A stretch of DNA of 11,347 nucleotides, taken from NCBI GenBank assembly GCA_025451595.1, contig JANWKD010000017.1, positions 1-11,347 on the forward strand, given 5' to 3'. The notes beneath the pieces are model-generated. The model ran no database searches. It was not told where the DNA came from and saw nothing but the letters and a program-made list of their open reading frames with translations. How positions within the stretch are numbered: position 1 is the stretch's first letter; each line of letters begins with the position of its first letter. Both the position numbers and the translations under genes were made by a program. Of this stretch, positions 1 to 6,580 are shown in pieces. Source of the DNA: Candidatus Babeliales bacterium (GTDB lineage Bacteria; Babelota; Babeliae; Babelales; JANWKD01).

Positions 1-168
1 GGAAAAGTTGACCATCTGCATGGATTAAAGGAAAATGTTATAATTGGTAAGATTATTCCAGCAGGTACTGGTATTGACTCGTTCCGAAAGAAGTATCTTG
101 GCTCTGATGAATCGGATCTAGAACGGCAAGCTCGTATGGAAGAACACGCAAATATAAAATTGAAATAG
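1..168 (+). CDS. rpoC: DNA-directed RNA polymerase subunit beta', C-terminal end (partial)
   Basis: The window opens inside an ORF in frame 1 that encodes 55 residues and stops at TAG (166-168). The stretch KENVIIGKIIPAGTG is the characteristic C-terminal segment of bacterial RpoC, part of the conserved domain near the base of the polymerase clamp. It is followed by a short lineage-specific, charged tail ending in LK. The 5' part lies outside the window. The stop is only 9 bases before a tRNA gene on the same strand, so rpoC, the tRNA and rpsO may be co-transcribed. The assignment rests on the short conserved motif, which is distinctive. Confidence 0.9.
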   Translation, partial: GKVDHLHGLKENVIIGKIIPAGTGIDSFRKKYLGSDESDLERQARMEEHANIKLK

Positions 169-177
169 ATAATGGTT

Positions 178-252
178 AGGCGCGTAGCTCAGTGGTAGAG
201 CACTGCTTTGACGTAGCAGGGGCCAGCGGTTCAAATCCGCTCGTGCCTACCA
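178..252 (+). tRNA. tRNA-Val (anticodon GAC)
   Basis: A complete 75-base cloverleaf can be folded by eye. The acceptor stem is 178-184 with 242-248 (one G-T pair), the D arm is GCTC/GAGC (187-190, 198-201), and the anticodon stem is CTGCT/AGCAG around the loop TTGACGT. The anticodon GAC is at 210-212, the variable loop has 5 bases, and the T arm is AGCGG/CCGCT around TTCAAAT. The discriminator is A249 and CCA is encoded at 250-252. GAC reads valine GUC and, by G34 wobble, GUU codons. No separate promoter is visible between the rpoC stop and the tRNA, so it may be processed from a longer transcript. Confidence 0.95.
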
Positions 253-277
253 AAAAGACATTTTTGATAGGTTGGAT

Positions 278-544
278 ATGATGAATAAAGAAATGAAGAA
301 TCAAATAATTGAAAAATATAAACAACACGGACAAGACACCGGATCAGTAGAGATTCAAATAGCAATGCTTACACAAGAGATTGTGCTCTTGACTCAGCAT
401 TGCAAAAAATTTAATAAAGATTTTAGTTCCAAGCGAGGATTGCTAAAGAAAGTTAGTCAGCGAAAAAGCTTTCTAAACTATTTATCAAGAAAAGATGTAC
501 AAAAATATAAAGATCTTCTTGCGAGTTTGGAATTAAGAAAATAA
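278..544 (+). CDS. rpsO: 30S ribosomal protein S15
   Basis: S15 is a primary 16S rRNA-binding protein of the small subunit platform and takes part in an intersubunit bridge. The 88-residue product has the family length (89 in E. coli) and its core motifs: DTGSVEIQ near residue 19, KRGLLKKVSQRK in the middle, and YLSRKDVQKY followed by LELRK at the end. The start is chosen at ATG 278, where a TAGG (268-271) sits about 6 bases upstream. ATG 281 is almost as good. A TTG at 272 opens the same frame but would overlap the Shine-Dalgarno site. The usually His-rich segment before SRRGL reads KDFSSKRGL here, keeping the Asp and Ser. rpsO directly precedes pnp, a classic pairing. Confidence 0.93.
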   Translation: MMNKEMKNQIIEKYKQHGQDTGSVEIQIAMLTQEIVLLTQHCKKFNKDFSSKRGLLKKVSQRKSFLNYLSRKDVQKYKDLLASLELRK

Positions 545-587
545 ACTGAAAATAAAAATAACATTATTGATAATATAGGTTAGTTTA

Positions 588-2666
588 ATGGTAAAAACAT
601 TTCGCTTAGAAGATTTTGGATATGAAGTAGAAATAGGAAAAATTGCTCGACAAGCTGATGGTGCTGTATGGTTCAGACAGGGAGGCACGGTAGTTCTTGC
701 CACTGTTGTTTCAGCCCCTTCTGCGGAATTTCCTGGTTTTTTACCATTAACTATTGATTATCGAGAACAGTTTTCAGCGGCTGGAAAAATTCCGGGTGGT
801 TATTATAAACGTGAAGGCAAATTTACTGATAAAGAAATTTTGACTGCACGTTTAATTGATAGAGCCATACGACCACTTTTCCCTTCAGACTATTTTAATC
901 AATTACAAATTTTAGTTACCGTATATTCTGTAGATAAAGATCATTCACCTCACACTATTTCTCTTATTGCTTCTTCTATTGCATTATCAATTTCAAAAAT
1001 TCCGTTCCTTGGACCAGTTGGGGTAACTGAAGTAGCGCGCATTAATGGTACATGGATATATAATCCTACGTATTTGCAAACACAAGAATCGGACGTACGC
1101 GTAATCGTTGCAGGCACCAAAGAAGGAATTTGTATGGTAGAGGGTTCTACCAATGAGATTACGGAAAATGAATTTATTGAAATATTATTCCAAGCTCATG
1201 AAATAATTAAAAAGCAAGTAGAATGGCAAGAAGAGATTCAAAAACAGTTGGATGTACAAAAAGAGCCAATTGTTTCTGAAATTGATTGGCCAACATGGAC
1301 TGAGCGAGTAACGAGGTTTTTGACTGAAGAAGTGGTCAAAACTACATTTGTTACCGATAAAGTTGAACGCGGTTTAGCGTTGAAAAAAATTAAGCATGAA
1401 TTTACCCTTCAATATACACAAGAAATTGAAAAGGATAGTGTTTCTGATCGCATTTTAGAATACCTTTTTGATACTATATTAAAAGAGAAACAAACAGAGC
1501 TGATTTTTAAAACCGGTAAACGTATTGACGGTCGTGCATTTGACCAAGTGCGCGCCATATCAAATGAAGTAGGATTATTGCCTTTCGTTCATGGTTCTGC
1601 ATTATTTACTCGTGGTAGAACGCAAGCGTTGTGCAGTATTACGTTAGGTGGGGGTCAAGACGAGCAAAAAGTTGAAGATTTGATGGGTAACACATTGGAA
1701 AAATCCTTTATGTTACATTATAATTTCCCTCCCTTTTCGGTGGGAGAAGTACGAGCAATGCGTGGACCTGGTCGTCGGGAAATTGGCCACGGTTATTTGG
1801 CCACCTCTGCAATTGAACAAGTATTGCCTTCGAAAGAATCATTTCCATACACTATTCGTGTAGTTGCAGATATTTTAGAGTCGGATGGATCTACTTCAAT
1901 GGCAACGGTTTGTGGTTCGACTATGGGATTAATGAATGCGGGTGTTCCTATTCGCAAAATGGTCAGCGGTGTAGCAATGGGATTATTGCAAAGCCCAACT
2001 GGACAATTTCAATCACTTACTGATATTAACGGAATTGAAGATGCATTTGGATTAATGGACTTCAAGGTTGCTGGTACAGACACTGGTATTACTGCTATTC
2101 AAATGGATATAAAGTATAAGGGTGGATTAAAACGCGAAGTGTTTCAAAAAGCGTTAGAGCAGGCAAAAAAAGGCCGCTTGCATATTCTTGAAGAAATGCA
2201 AAAAGTCATGTCAAAGCCAAATTCAAAACTTTCTGATTTAGTTCCTCAAATTGTGACGGTTAAAGTTCCTACTGATAAAATCGGCGCTATTATTGGTAGC
2301 GGTGGTAAAGTCATTAAAGATATTATTGCCAAAACAGATACCTCAATTGATACTGAAAGTGATGGTACCATTAAAATATTTGGACAACCTGGGCCTAAAT
2401 TAGATTTGGCAGTGAGCTGGGTAAAAACACTCGGCGGTATTATTGAACGTGGAACGCGTTATCAAGGCCGCATTAAGCGTATTGCTGAATTTGGATTATT
2501 TGTAGAAATTGCACCAGGCCTTGATGGATTAGTGCATATTTCCTTTATTCCAAAGCAAAAGCAAGCAAAAATGGCGCAAGAATACAAGCCTGATATGCCT
2601 ATTACCGTTGAAGTTGTTGATTATGATGAAACGACAGGCAGAATTCGTCTTAAATTAATTGAATAA
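588..2666 (+). CDS. pnp: Polyribonucleotide nucleotidyltransferase (PNPase)
   Basis: PNPase degrades RNA 3'-5' by phosphorolysis, releasing nucleoside diphosphates, and can add tails in reverse. The 692-residue protein has the full family architecture: a first RNase PH-like core (about 1-215, with ARLIDRAIRPLFP), a helical linker, a second core (about 305-540, from RIDGRAFDQVR), a KH domain (about 555-613, GxxG loop G570-S-G-G573) and an S1 domain (about 622-691, FGLFVEIAPGLDGLVHIS). The residues equivalent to the E. coli metal-binding D486 and D492 are present as D485 and D491, with the following lysine K493. Between them the usually conserved GDMDF reads GLMDF. A weak AGG lies about 8 bases before the ATG. 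The gene is 43 bases after rpsO, and an intrinsic terminator follows it. Confidence 0.98.
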   Translation: MVKTFRLEDFGYEVEIGKIARQADGAVWFRQGGTVVLATVVSAPSAEFPGFLPLTIDYREQFSAAGKIPGGYYKREGKFTDKEILTARLIDRAIRPLFPSDYFNQLQILVTVYSVDKDHSPHTISLIASSIALSISKIPFLGPVGVTEVARINGTWIYNPTYLQTQESDVRVIVAGTKEGICMVEGSTNEITENEFIEILFQAHEIIKKQVEWQEEIQKQLDVQKEPIVSEIDWPTWTERVTRFLTEEVVKTTFVTDKVERGLALKKIKHEFTLQYTQEIEKDSVSDRILEYLFDTILKEKQTELIFKTGKRIDGRAFDQVRAISNEVGLLPFVHGSALFTRGRTQALCSITLGGGQDEQKVEDLMGNTLEKSFMLHYNFPPFSVGEVRAMRGPGRREIGHGYLATSAIEQVLPSKESFPYTIRVVADILESDGSTSMATVCGSTMGLMNAGVPIRKMVSGVAMGLLQSPTGQFQSLTDINGIEDAFGLMDFKVAGTDTGITAIQMDIKYKGGLKREVFQKALEQAKKGRLHILEEMQKVMSKPNSKLSDLVPQIVTVKVPTDKIGAIIGSGGKVIKDIIAKTDTSIDTESDGTIKIFGQPGPKLDLAVSWVKTLGGIIERGTRYQGRIKRIAEFGLFVEIAPGLDGLVHISFIPKQKQAKMAQEYKPDMPITVEVVDYDETTGRIRLKLIE

Positions 2667-2705
2667 AAATTTTATTGTAAAAATTACTATAAGCAATCAT
2701 CTAAG

Positions 2706-2738
2706 GGGCTATGAGCGTTTCTCATAGCCCTCATTTTT
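2706..2738 (+). terminator. Rho-independent terminator after pnp
   Basis: GGGCTATGAG (2706-2715) and CTCATAGCCC (2721-2730) form a perfect 10-bp stem with a 5-base CGTTT loop, followed by TCATTTTT. It lies 40 bases after the pnp stop and ends the tRNA/rpsO/pnp transcript on the + strand. It is the clearest terminator in the window. The following rph then needs its own promoter or read-through; I see no convincing promoter in the 35 bases that remain. Confidence 0.87.
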
Positions 2739-2773
2739 AAACTAATATTTTTCTGACTTTATTAAGGGATTTT

Positions 2774-3541
2774 ATGAAGAGAAATGATGGGCGACTTACA
2801 AATCAACTGAGGCCAATAAAAATTACCTATAATGTTTTTGAATACGCAGCAGGTTCTGTTCTTTTTGAAATTGGTAAAACAAAAGTATTATGCGCGGTAA
2901 ATATGCAGAACTCAGTTCCACCTTTTTTGAAGGGAAAAAAAACAGGTTGGCTGTCGGCAGAGTATGCTATGCTACCGGCATCCACACATATCCGATCCGA
3001 ACGTGAATTGAATGCCTGTAAGCGAAATGGAAGATCGCAAGAAATTTCTCGTTTGATTGGTCGTTCATTACGTTCAATTATTGATTTTGATCTGTTAGGT
3101 GAACGTACCATTGTTATTGATTGTGATGTTTTACAAGCAGATGGCGGTACGCGTACGGCTTGTATTACTGGTGCATTCATTGCATTAAAAGTTGCGGTTA
3201 ATCAATGGGTAAAAGAAGGCGTTATAGCAAATTCTATTTTAAAAGAAGAAATTGCAGCAGTTTCTATTGGCATAAAAAATAATAGTTTATTGCTAGATCT
3301 AGACTTTGCAGAAGACAGTTCTATAGATGCGGATTTTAATATCGTAATGACGAAATCAGGTAATATTGTTGAAATTCAAGGCTCGACTGAAAAAAAATCT
3401 TTCTCGGGACTTCAGTTACAGCAATTGCTAGATATTGCGCAAAAAAGTATTGATGAGATTTTTGCTCTTATTGATAATCAAAAAATTTTTAAACCAAAAG
3501 CTCCTTTTAACCCTATTCGTATATCGAGCTCTACGTTGTAA
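2774..3541 (+). CDS. rph: Ribonuclease PH
   Basis: RNase PH is a phosphate-dependent 3'-5' exoribonuclease that trims the 3' ends of tRNA precursors and some rRNA. The 255-residue protein covers the whole family. It opens with RNDGRLTNQLRPI and continues with GSVLFEIGKTKVLCAV, the Arg-rich segment ISRLIGRSLRSI, the active-site strand IDCDVLQADGGTRTACITGA around residue 120, and near the C-terminus VMTKSGNIVEIQG. About a dozen residues extend past the usual end. AAGGGA (2764-2769) gives a good Shine-Dalgarno site 4 bases before the ATG. The gene sits between the pnp terminator and the HolA-like gene, which starts 3 bases after its stop, so those two are very probably co-transcribed. Confidence 0.96.
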   Translation: MKRNDGRLTNQLRPIKITYNVFEYAAGSVLFEIGKTKVLCAVNMQNSVPPFLKGKKTGWLSAEYAMLPASTHIRSERELNACKRNGRSQEISRLIGRSLRSIIDFDLLGERTIVIDCDVLQADGGTRTACITGAFIALKVAVNQWVKEGVIANSILKEEIAAVSIGIKNNSLLLDLDFAEDSSIDADFNIVMTKSGNIVEIQGSTEKKSFSGLQLQQLLDIAQKSIDEIFALIDNQKIFKPKAPFNPIRISSSTL

Positions 3542-3544
3542 AAT

Positions 3545-4462
3545 ATGAATATTTCAGAACTATTACTGCTTTTAGAAAAAGATTCATCAGCCCGAGTGGC
3601 TGTTTTTGGTGTAGATCAAGGTGCGCATATTTTTATTTCCTTATTTATTCAATTATTGAGAGAAAAAAAAAATTATGCGCTTCAACAATTACAACTGCAG
3701 CCTGAATTTGATTTGAATTCGCTACAAGTTTCGTTTTTGGGAATGTCATTAATCTATTTTTTGGATATTCGAATTGTAGATGACAAGAAAAGATTAGCAA
3801 TAGTTCAATACGTCCGACAGTATAAAGGTCCTCATTTTTTAATAATTATTACCGATCAAATTATCAAAGATTTGCCATTAGTAGATCTTTTTAATATTAC
3901 GTTACCAATGTACAATCAACTTTTTGAGATATTTTATCCTACCTATGTACGAAAAAAGAGTAGCGTAATTGTAGAAAAACTGTTTCAACAGCTTTCAATT
4001 ATTTCGATTGATACTGCTTGTATTATGATGCAATATCAAATTGTACTTGGTAACAATACAACTCAGTTTATGCAAGAATGGCTTGATGAAATTGTGATGC
4101 CTGAAAAATCGTTATTTATGCTCAGTTCCCATTTTTTTGCTAAAAATTCAGCTATGTTTTGGAAATATTGGAATACTATTAAAAACGATTACCCTGATAT
4201 TTTTTGGGTTACGTTCTGGTCTGAACAATTGTTTAGAGCTCATGGTTATATTTGGTATCGCAAAAATAAACCTGCTGAATCAAAAAATATTGCTCATCGG
4301 TTACCATTTTCTTATATTCAGAAGGATTACAAAAGATATTCTCATTATGAATTAGCCAAGGCACATGATTGTCTCTATAATCATGACTATTATATTAAAA
4401 ATGGTGGCACTCAATCGTTGGATTTATTTTATCTACAGTTTCTATTGGATGAATTTAAATAA
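3545..4462 (+). CDS. holA: Divergent DNA polymerase III delta subunit-like protein (putative HolA)
   Basis: The 305-residue product is not recognisable by strong motifs, but its layout resembles HolA, the clamp-loader delta subunit that opens the sliding clamp. The N-terminal half has alternating beta strands and helices, with LDIRIVDDKKRLAIVQYV followed by FLIIITD, where HolA has its 'gekRlvvi' strand and its 'LleyL...tvlvl' segment. The C-terminal 50 residues (LPFSYIQKDYKRYS, ELAKAHDCLYNHDYYIKNG, LDLFYLQFLL) match the HolA collar pattern of a helix, then xxLxxxDxxxKxG, then a Leu-rich last helix. The length is slightly below the usual 330-345. It starts 3 bases after rph with no clear Shine-Dalgarno site, which suggests translational coupling. 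An unrelated lineage-specific protein remains possible. Confidence 0.65.
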   Translation: MNISELLLLLEKDSSARVAVFGVDQGAHIFISLFIQLLREKKNYALQQLQLQPEFDLNSLQVSFLGMSLIYFLDIRIVDDKKRLAIVQYVRQYKGPHFLIIITDQIIKDLPLVDLFNITLPMYNQLFEIFYPTYVRKKSSVIVEKLFQQLSIISIDTACIMMQYQIVLGNNTTQFMQEWLDEIVMPEKSLFMLSSHFFAKNSAMFWKYWNTIKNDYPDIFWVTFWSEQLFRAHGYIWYRKNKPAESKNIAHRLPFSYIQKDYKRYSHYELAKAHDCLYNHDYYIKNGGTQSLDLFYLQFLLDEFK

Positions 4463-4480
4463 CTAGAATTTATAATCATC
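4448..4480. other. Imperfect dyad across the convergent stop codons
   Basis: The two convergent genes leave no base between their stops (TAA 4460-4462 on +, TAG read from 4465 to 4463 on -). A 13-position inverted repeat with two mismatches spans the junction: GATGA pairs with TCATC, and TAAAT-type arms pair around a 7-base loop. It is AT-rich, and only the + side is followed by a short T-rich stretch (TTTAATC), so any terminator activity would be weak. No other terminator is visible for either transcript. Confidence 0.3.
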
Positions 4481-5827
4481 TTTAATCTGGTTAAGCTGTT
4501 TTAAAATCGTTGTCGCCATTTTTTGATCTTGGGGGTTTTTTGCAACAGCATCTGGATGGAATTTAAGAGCTAACATTCTATAACGATTTTTTAACGTATT
4601 TTGGTCTGCAGAAACTGGTAACCCTAATAATTCATACGCATTAATTTTTCCTGTTTCATAATCAATTGCTCTTTGATGCGCTTCATGTAATGTTTTAGGG
4701 CTTTCTTTATATATAGTTCTCGTTTCTTTTGGAATTTCAGCTTTTTCAGTTCTCGGCGTTTCTTGTCCTGGTCGAGGTGCTTCATACTGTTTTACTTCCG
4801 CCCAGTAAGTATTAGCCTTCTTGAATAATTCAAATAATAAATGTTCTTTATACATTGCGTCAAATAAGTTGATAAATTCCAAATGAGTTTTTAATTCAGG
4901 ATTTAATTCCCTTTTAAAAGTATCCCAACTAAAATTTGCGTCCTCTATGAAACTAAAAATAGGAAAAAATAATTTTGATTCTTTTAAAATATTATTTTCA
5001 ATGAGGAAGGTTTCAAGATTTCCAATTCGTGAATTCTCGCGGCCATATGCTTGTATAGGATCACGAGCAAAGTTATTTAATAACTTTTGAATCTTATCGA
5101 GCATCTCTTTTCCGACTAATTCAAGAACGCTCGTTGCACCAGCTGAATCAATGGGTCGATAGCGTTTTATTTTATATTTTTTTTCTAACTCTGGGTTCCA
5201 TGAATCGGTGTATCCCTTACTTTGCCACCACCAACGTTTTTCGGGTATTTCAGGTAATTCTTGTGGGCCAAATAGAAAAAAGAGATTATTAATGAGTGCA
5301 ATATAATCTTGTGGATACAGAGTCCGATAAGAATATATACCGAGTGATTTGTTGTAAATACCTTCTAACTGTTTTTTTAAATTGTCTGCAATTATTTTGG
5401 TGTTTGGATCATAATATAAAATATTTTCTATTTTTATTGGTCCGCCTCCAACACTACTCGACATATTGATAAATTTCATATTTTCTTTTACATTATCAAA
5501 CTTCGAAAAAGGAGTAGGTTTTTCTTCAGTTGCTTTTGTTGAATAATAACGTAATTGTTCTAAACCTAAAGGTTTTATTTGCGGTAAAGATTTGCGGGTA
5601 AAAATACTATATTCTGGCGCTTTGACGGTAAAAGGTGATCTATATGGAGCAGAAGTTGGATAAGATCTGCGAACAGAGGATTGAGTTGGTCGATAAGGTT
5701 TATATAAAGATCCCCTTATAGCAACTGGAATCGTTTCTGCAATTGGCCGTGCTGCCTCTTGAACCATGCTATTAAAAATATGATTAGTATAATTTAATAT
5801 GATAATAAGAATAATAAGTTTTTTCAT
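4463..5827 (-). CDS. Predicted exported protein with C-terminal J domain
   Basis: The 454-residue protein begins with MKK and a very hydrophobic run (LIILIIIL), consistent with a Sec signal peptide or an N-terminal membrane anchor. An Arg/Pro/Ser/Tyr-rich stretch follows (about 30-90), then a long middle of unknown type, including a Trp triplet (KRWWWQ). The last 60 residues are a J domain: YELLGLPVSADQNTLKNRYR, then LALKFHPDA with the HPD motif at 424-426, then a final helix. J domains stimulate Hsp70 ATPase. No Gly/Phe, zinc-finger or DnaJ C-terminal domains are present, so it is not DnaJ itself. AAGGAG lies about 6 bases before the ATG. It is the last gene of the - strand block and probably has its own promoter. 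Its precise role is unknown. Confidence 0.8.
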   Translation of the reverse strand: MKKLIILIIILNYTNHIFNSMVQEAARPIAETIPVAIRGSLYKPYRPTQSSVRRSYPTSAPYRSPFTVKAPEYSIFTRKSLPQIKPLGLEQLRYYSTKATEEKPTPFSKFDNVKENMKFINMSSSVGGGPIKIENILYYDPNTKIIADNLKKQLEGIYNKSLGIYSYRTLYPQDYIALINNLFFLFGPQELPEIPEKRWWWQSKGYTDSWNPELEKKYKIKRYRPIDSAGATSVLELVGKEMLDKIQKLLNNFARDPIQAYGRENSRIGNLETFLIENNILKESKLFFPIFSFIEDANFSWDTFKRELNPELKTHLEFINLFDAMYKEHLLFELFKKANTYWAEVKQYEAPRPGQETPRTEKAEIPKETRTIYKESPKTLHEAHQRAIDYETGKINAYELLGLPVSADQNTLKNRYRMLALKFHPDAVAKNPQDQKMATTILKQLNQIKDDYKF

Positions 5828-5850
5828 TGGATTACTCCTTCATTTATTCT

Positions 5851-5880
5851 ATATTAGCATATAACCCCACCGAAATTCAA
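5851..5880 (-). promoter_or_regulatory. Candidate sigma-70-type promoter of the J-domain gene
   Basis: Read on the - strand, TTGAAT (5880-5875) is followed after 18 bases by TAATAT (5856-5851). A TGC just upstream of the latter gives an extended -10 element. Transcription would start near 5844, leaving a leader of about 17 bases that contains the strong AAGGAG ribosome site. The 120-base gap to the upstream DUF502 gene also fits a separate promoter. The call is by eye in AT-rich DNA. Confidence 0.45.
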
Positions 5881-5947
5881 CAAATTAATTCTATTTGGAA
5901 TTTATGTGAAATTTCTATTGGATAAGTTTAAATAATGTCTGATTCCT

Positions 5948-6568
5948 TCATTTAAATCGATCAGGCTGAATGATTCCGCCTGAAATAATAATAGACATTG
6001 CTTCTTGACGCGATAAATTTAAAATCATTATTTCTGGTTCTGGCGCTTGAATTAAGAATCCGCTCGTAGGATTTGGTGTCGTTGGGATAAACACGTTAAA
6101 ATATTTTACTCTGCTATCAGGGCTGACCTCAGTTGGCACTTCGCTGGTCAAAAAGCCAATACTATATATGCCGTGTCGAGGAAATTGCACAAATACGACT
6201 TTTTTGAAGGTTACTTTATCTTGCACGGTAAACGCTTGCACTAACTGCTTAATGCCGCCATAAATTGGTCGCATGAGAGGAATTTTGAAGAATATTGATT
6301 CAATAAAATGAATTAATGGTTCTAATAAGAAAAGTTTAATAATCAGACCAGTCAAAAAAATAATAGCAATTACGAGAATAAATTCTGCATTGGGAATTGT
6401 TTGTAAATATGCAGGCTCGAGCTGTTTAATAGGTTCAAGCCAACCTTTCAGAAGGCGATAGCTGAAAGTAAAAAGTGCAATGGTTAACGTAAAAGGTAGT
6501 AAGGTCAGCAATCCGTTTAAGAATATTGACCATATTTGATGTATTAAACTCATCAAATGTTTTTTCAT
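5948..6568 (-). CDS. DUF502 family integral membrane protein
   Basis: The 206-residue protein follows the DUF502 pattern. A first hydrophobic segment (about 16-37, FLNGLLTLLPFTLTIALFTF) and a second (about 61-83, ILVIAIIFLTGLIIKLFLL) are followed by the signature sections IPLMRPIYGGIKQLVQAF, VVFVQFPRHGIYSIGFLT, FIPTTPNPTSGFLI and a C-terminal EAMSIIISGG. The family is widespread in bacteria and some plants, and no molecular function is firmly assigned; a membrane-associated role is all that can be said. It starts 12 bases after the glmM stop, and its Shine-Dalgarno AAGGA overlaps that stop codon, so it is translated from the same message as glmM. No terminator is seen after it. Confidence 0.9.
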   Translation of the reverse strand: MKKHLMSLIHQIWSIFLNGLLTLLPFTLTIALFTFSYRLLKGWLEPIKQLEPAYLQTIPNAEFILVIAIIFLTGLIIKLFLLEPLIHFIESIFFKIPLMRPIYGGIKQLVQAFTVQDKVTFKKVVFVQFPRHGIYSIGFLTSEVPTEVSPDSRVKYFNVFIPTTPNPTSGFLIQAPEPEIMILNLSRQEAMSIIISGGIIQPDRFK

Positions 6569-6580
6569 AGATAGATGTCC

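Noticed and set aside
272..277. TTG start for rpsO at 272
   Set aside because: It overlaps the presumed Shine-Dalgarno site and adds residues not found in S15. ATG 278 or 281 fits better.
563..574. Palindrome ATTATTGATAAT between rpsO and pnp as an attenuator
   Set aside because: The arms are only 5 AT pairs around 2 bases, with no U-tract. It is too weak to call.
2827..3180. 117-codon open frame on the - strand inside rph
   Set aside because: It is fully antisense to the strongly conserved RNase PH sequence, has no ribosome site, and its product resembles no family.
4137..4355. 72-codon + strand frame inside the HolA-like gene
   Set aside because: It is a different frame within a longer coherent gene, with AT-rich, low-complexity content and no start signal.
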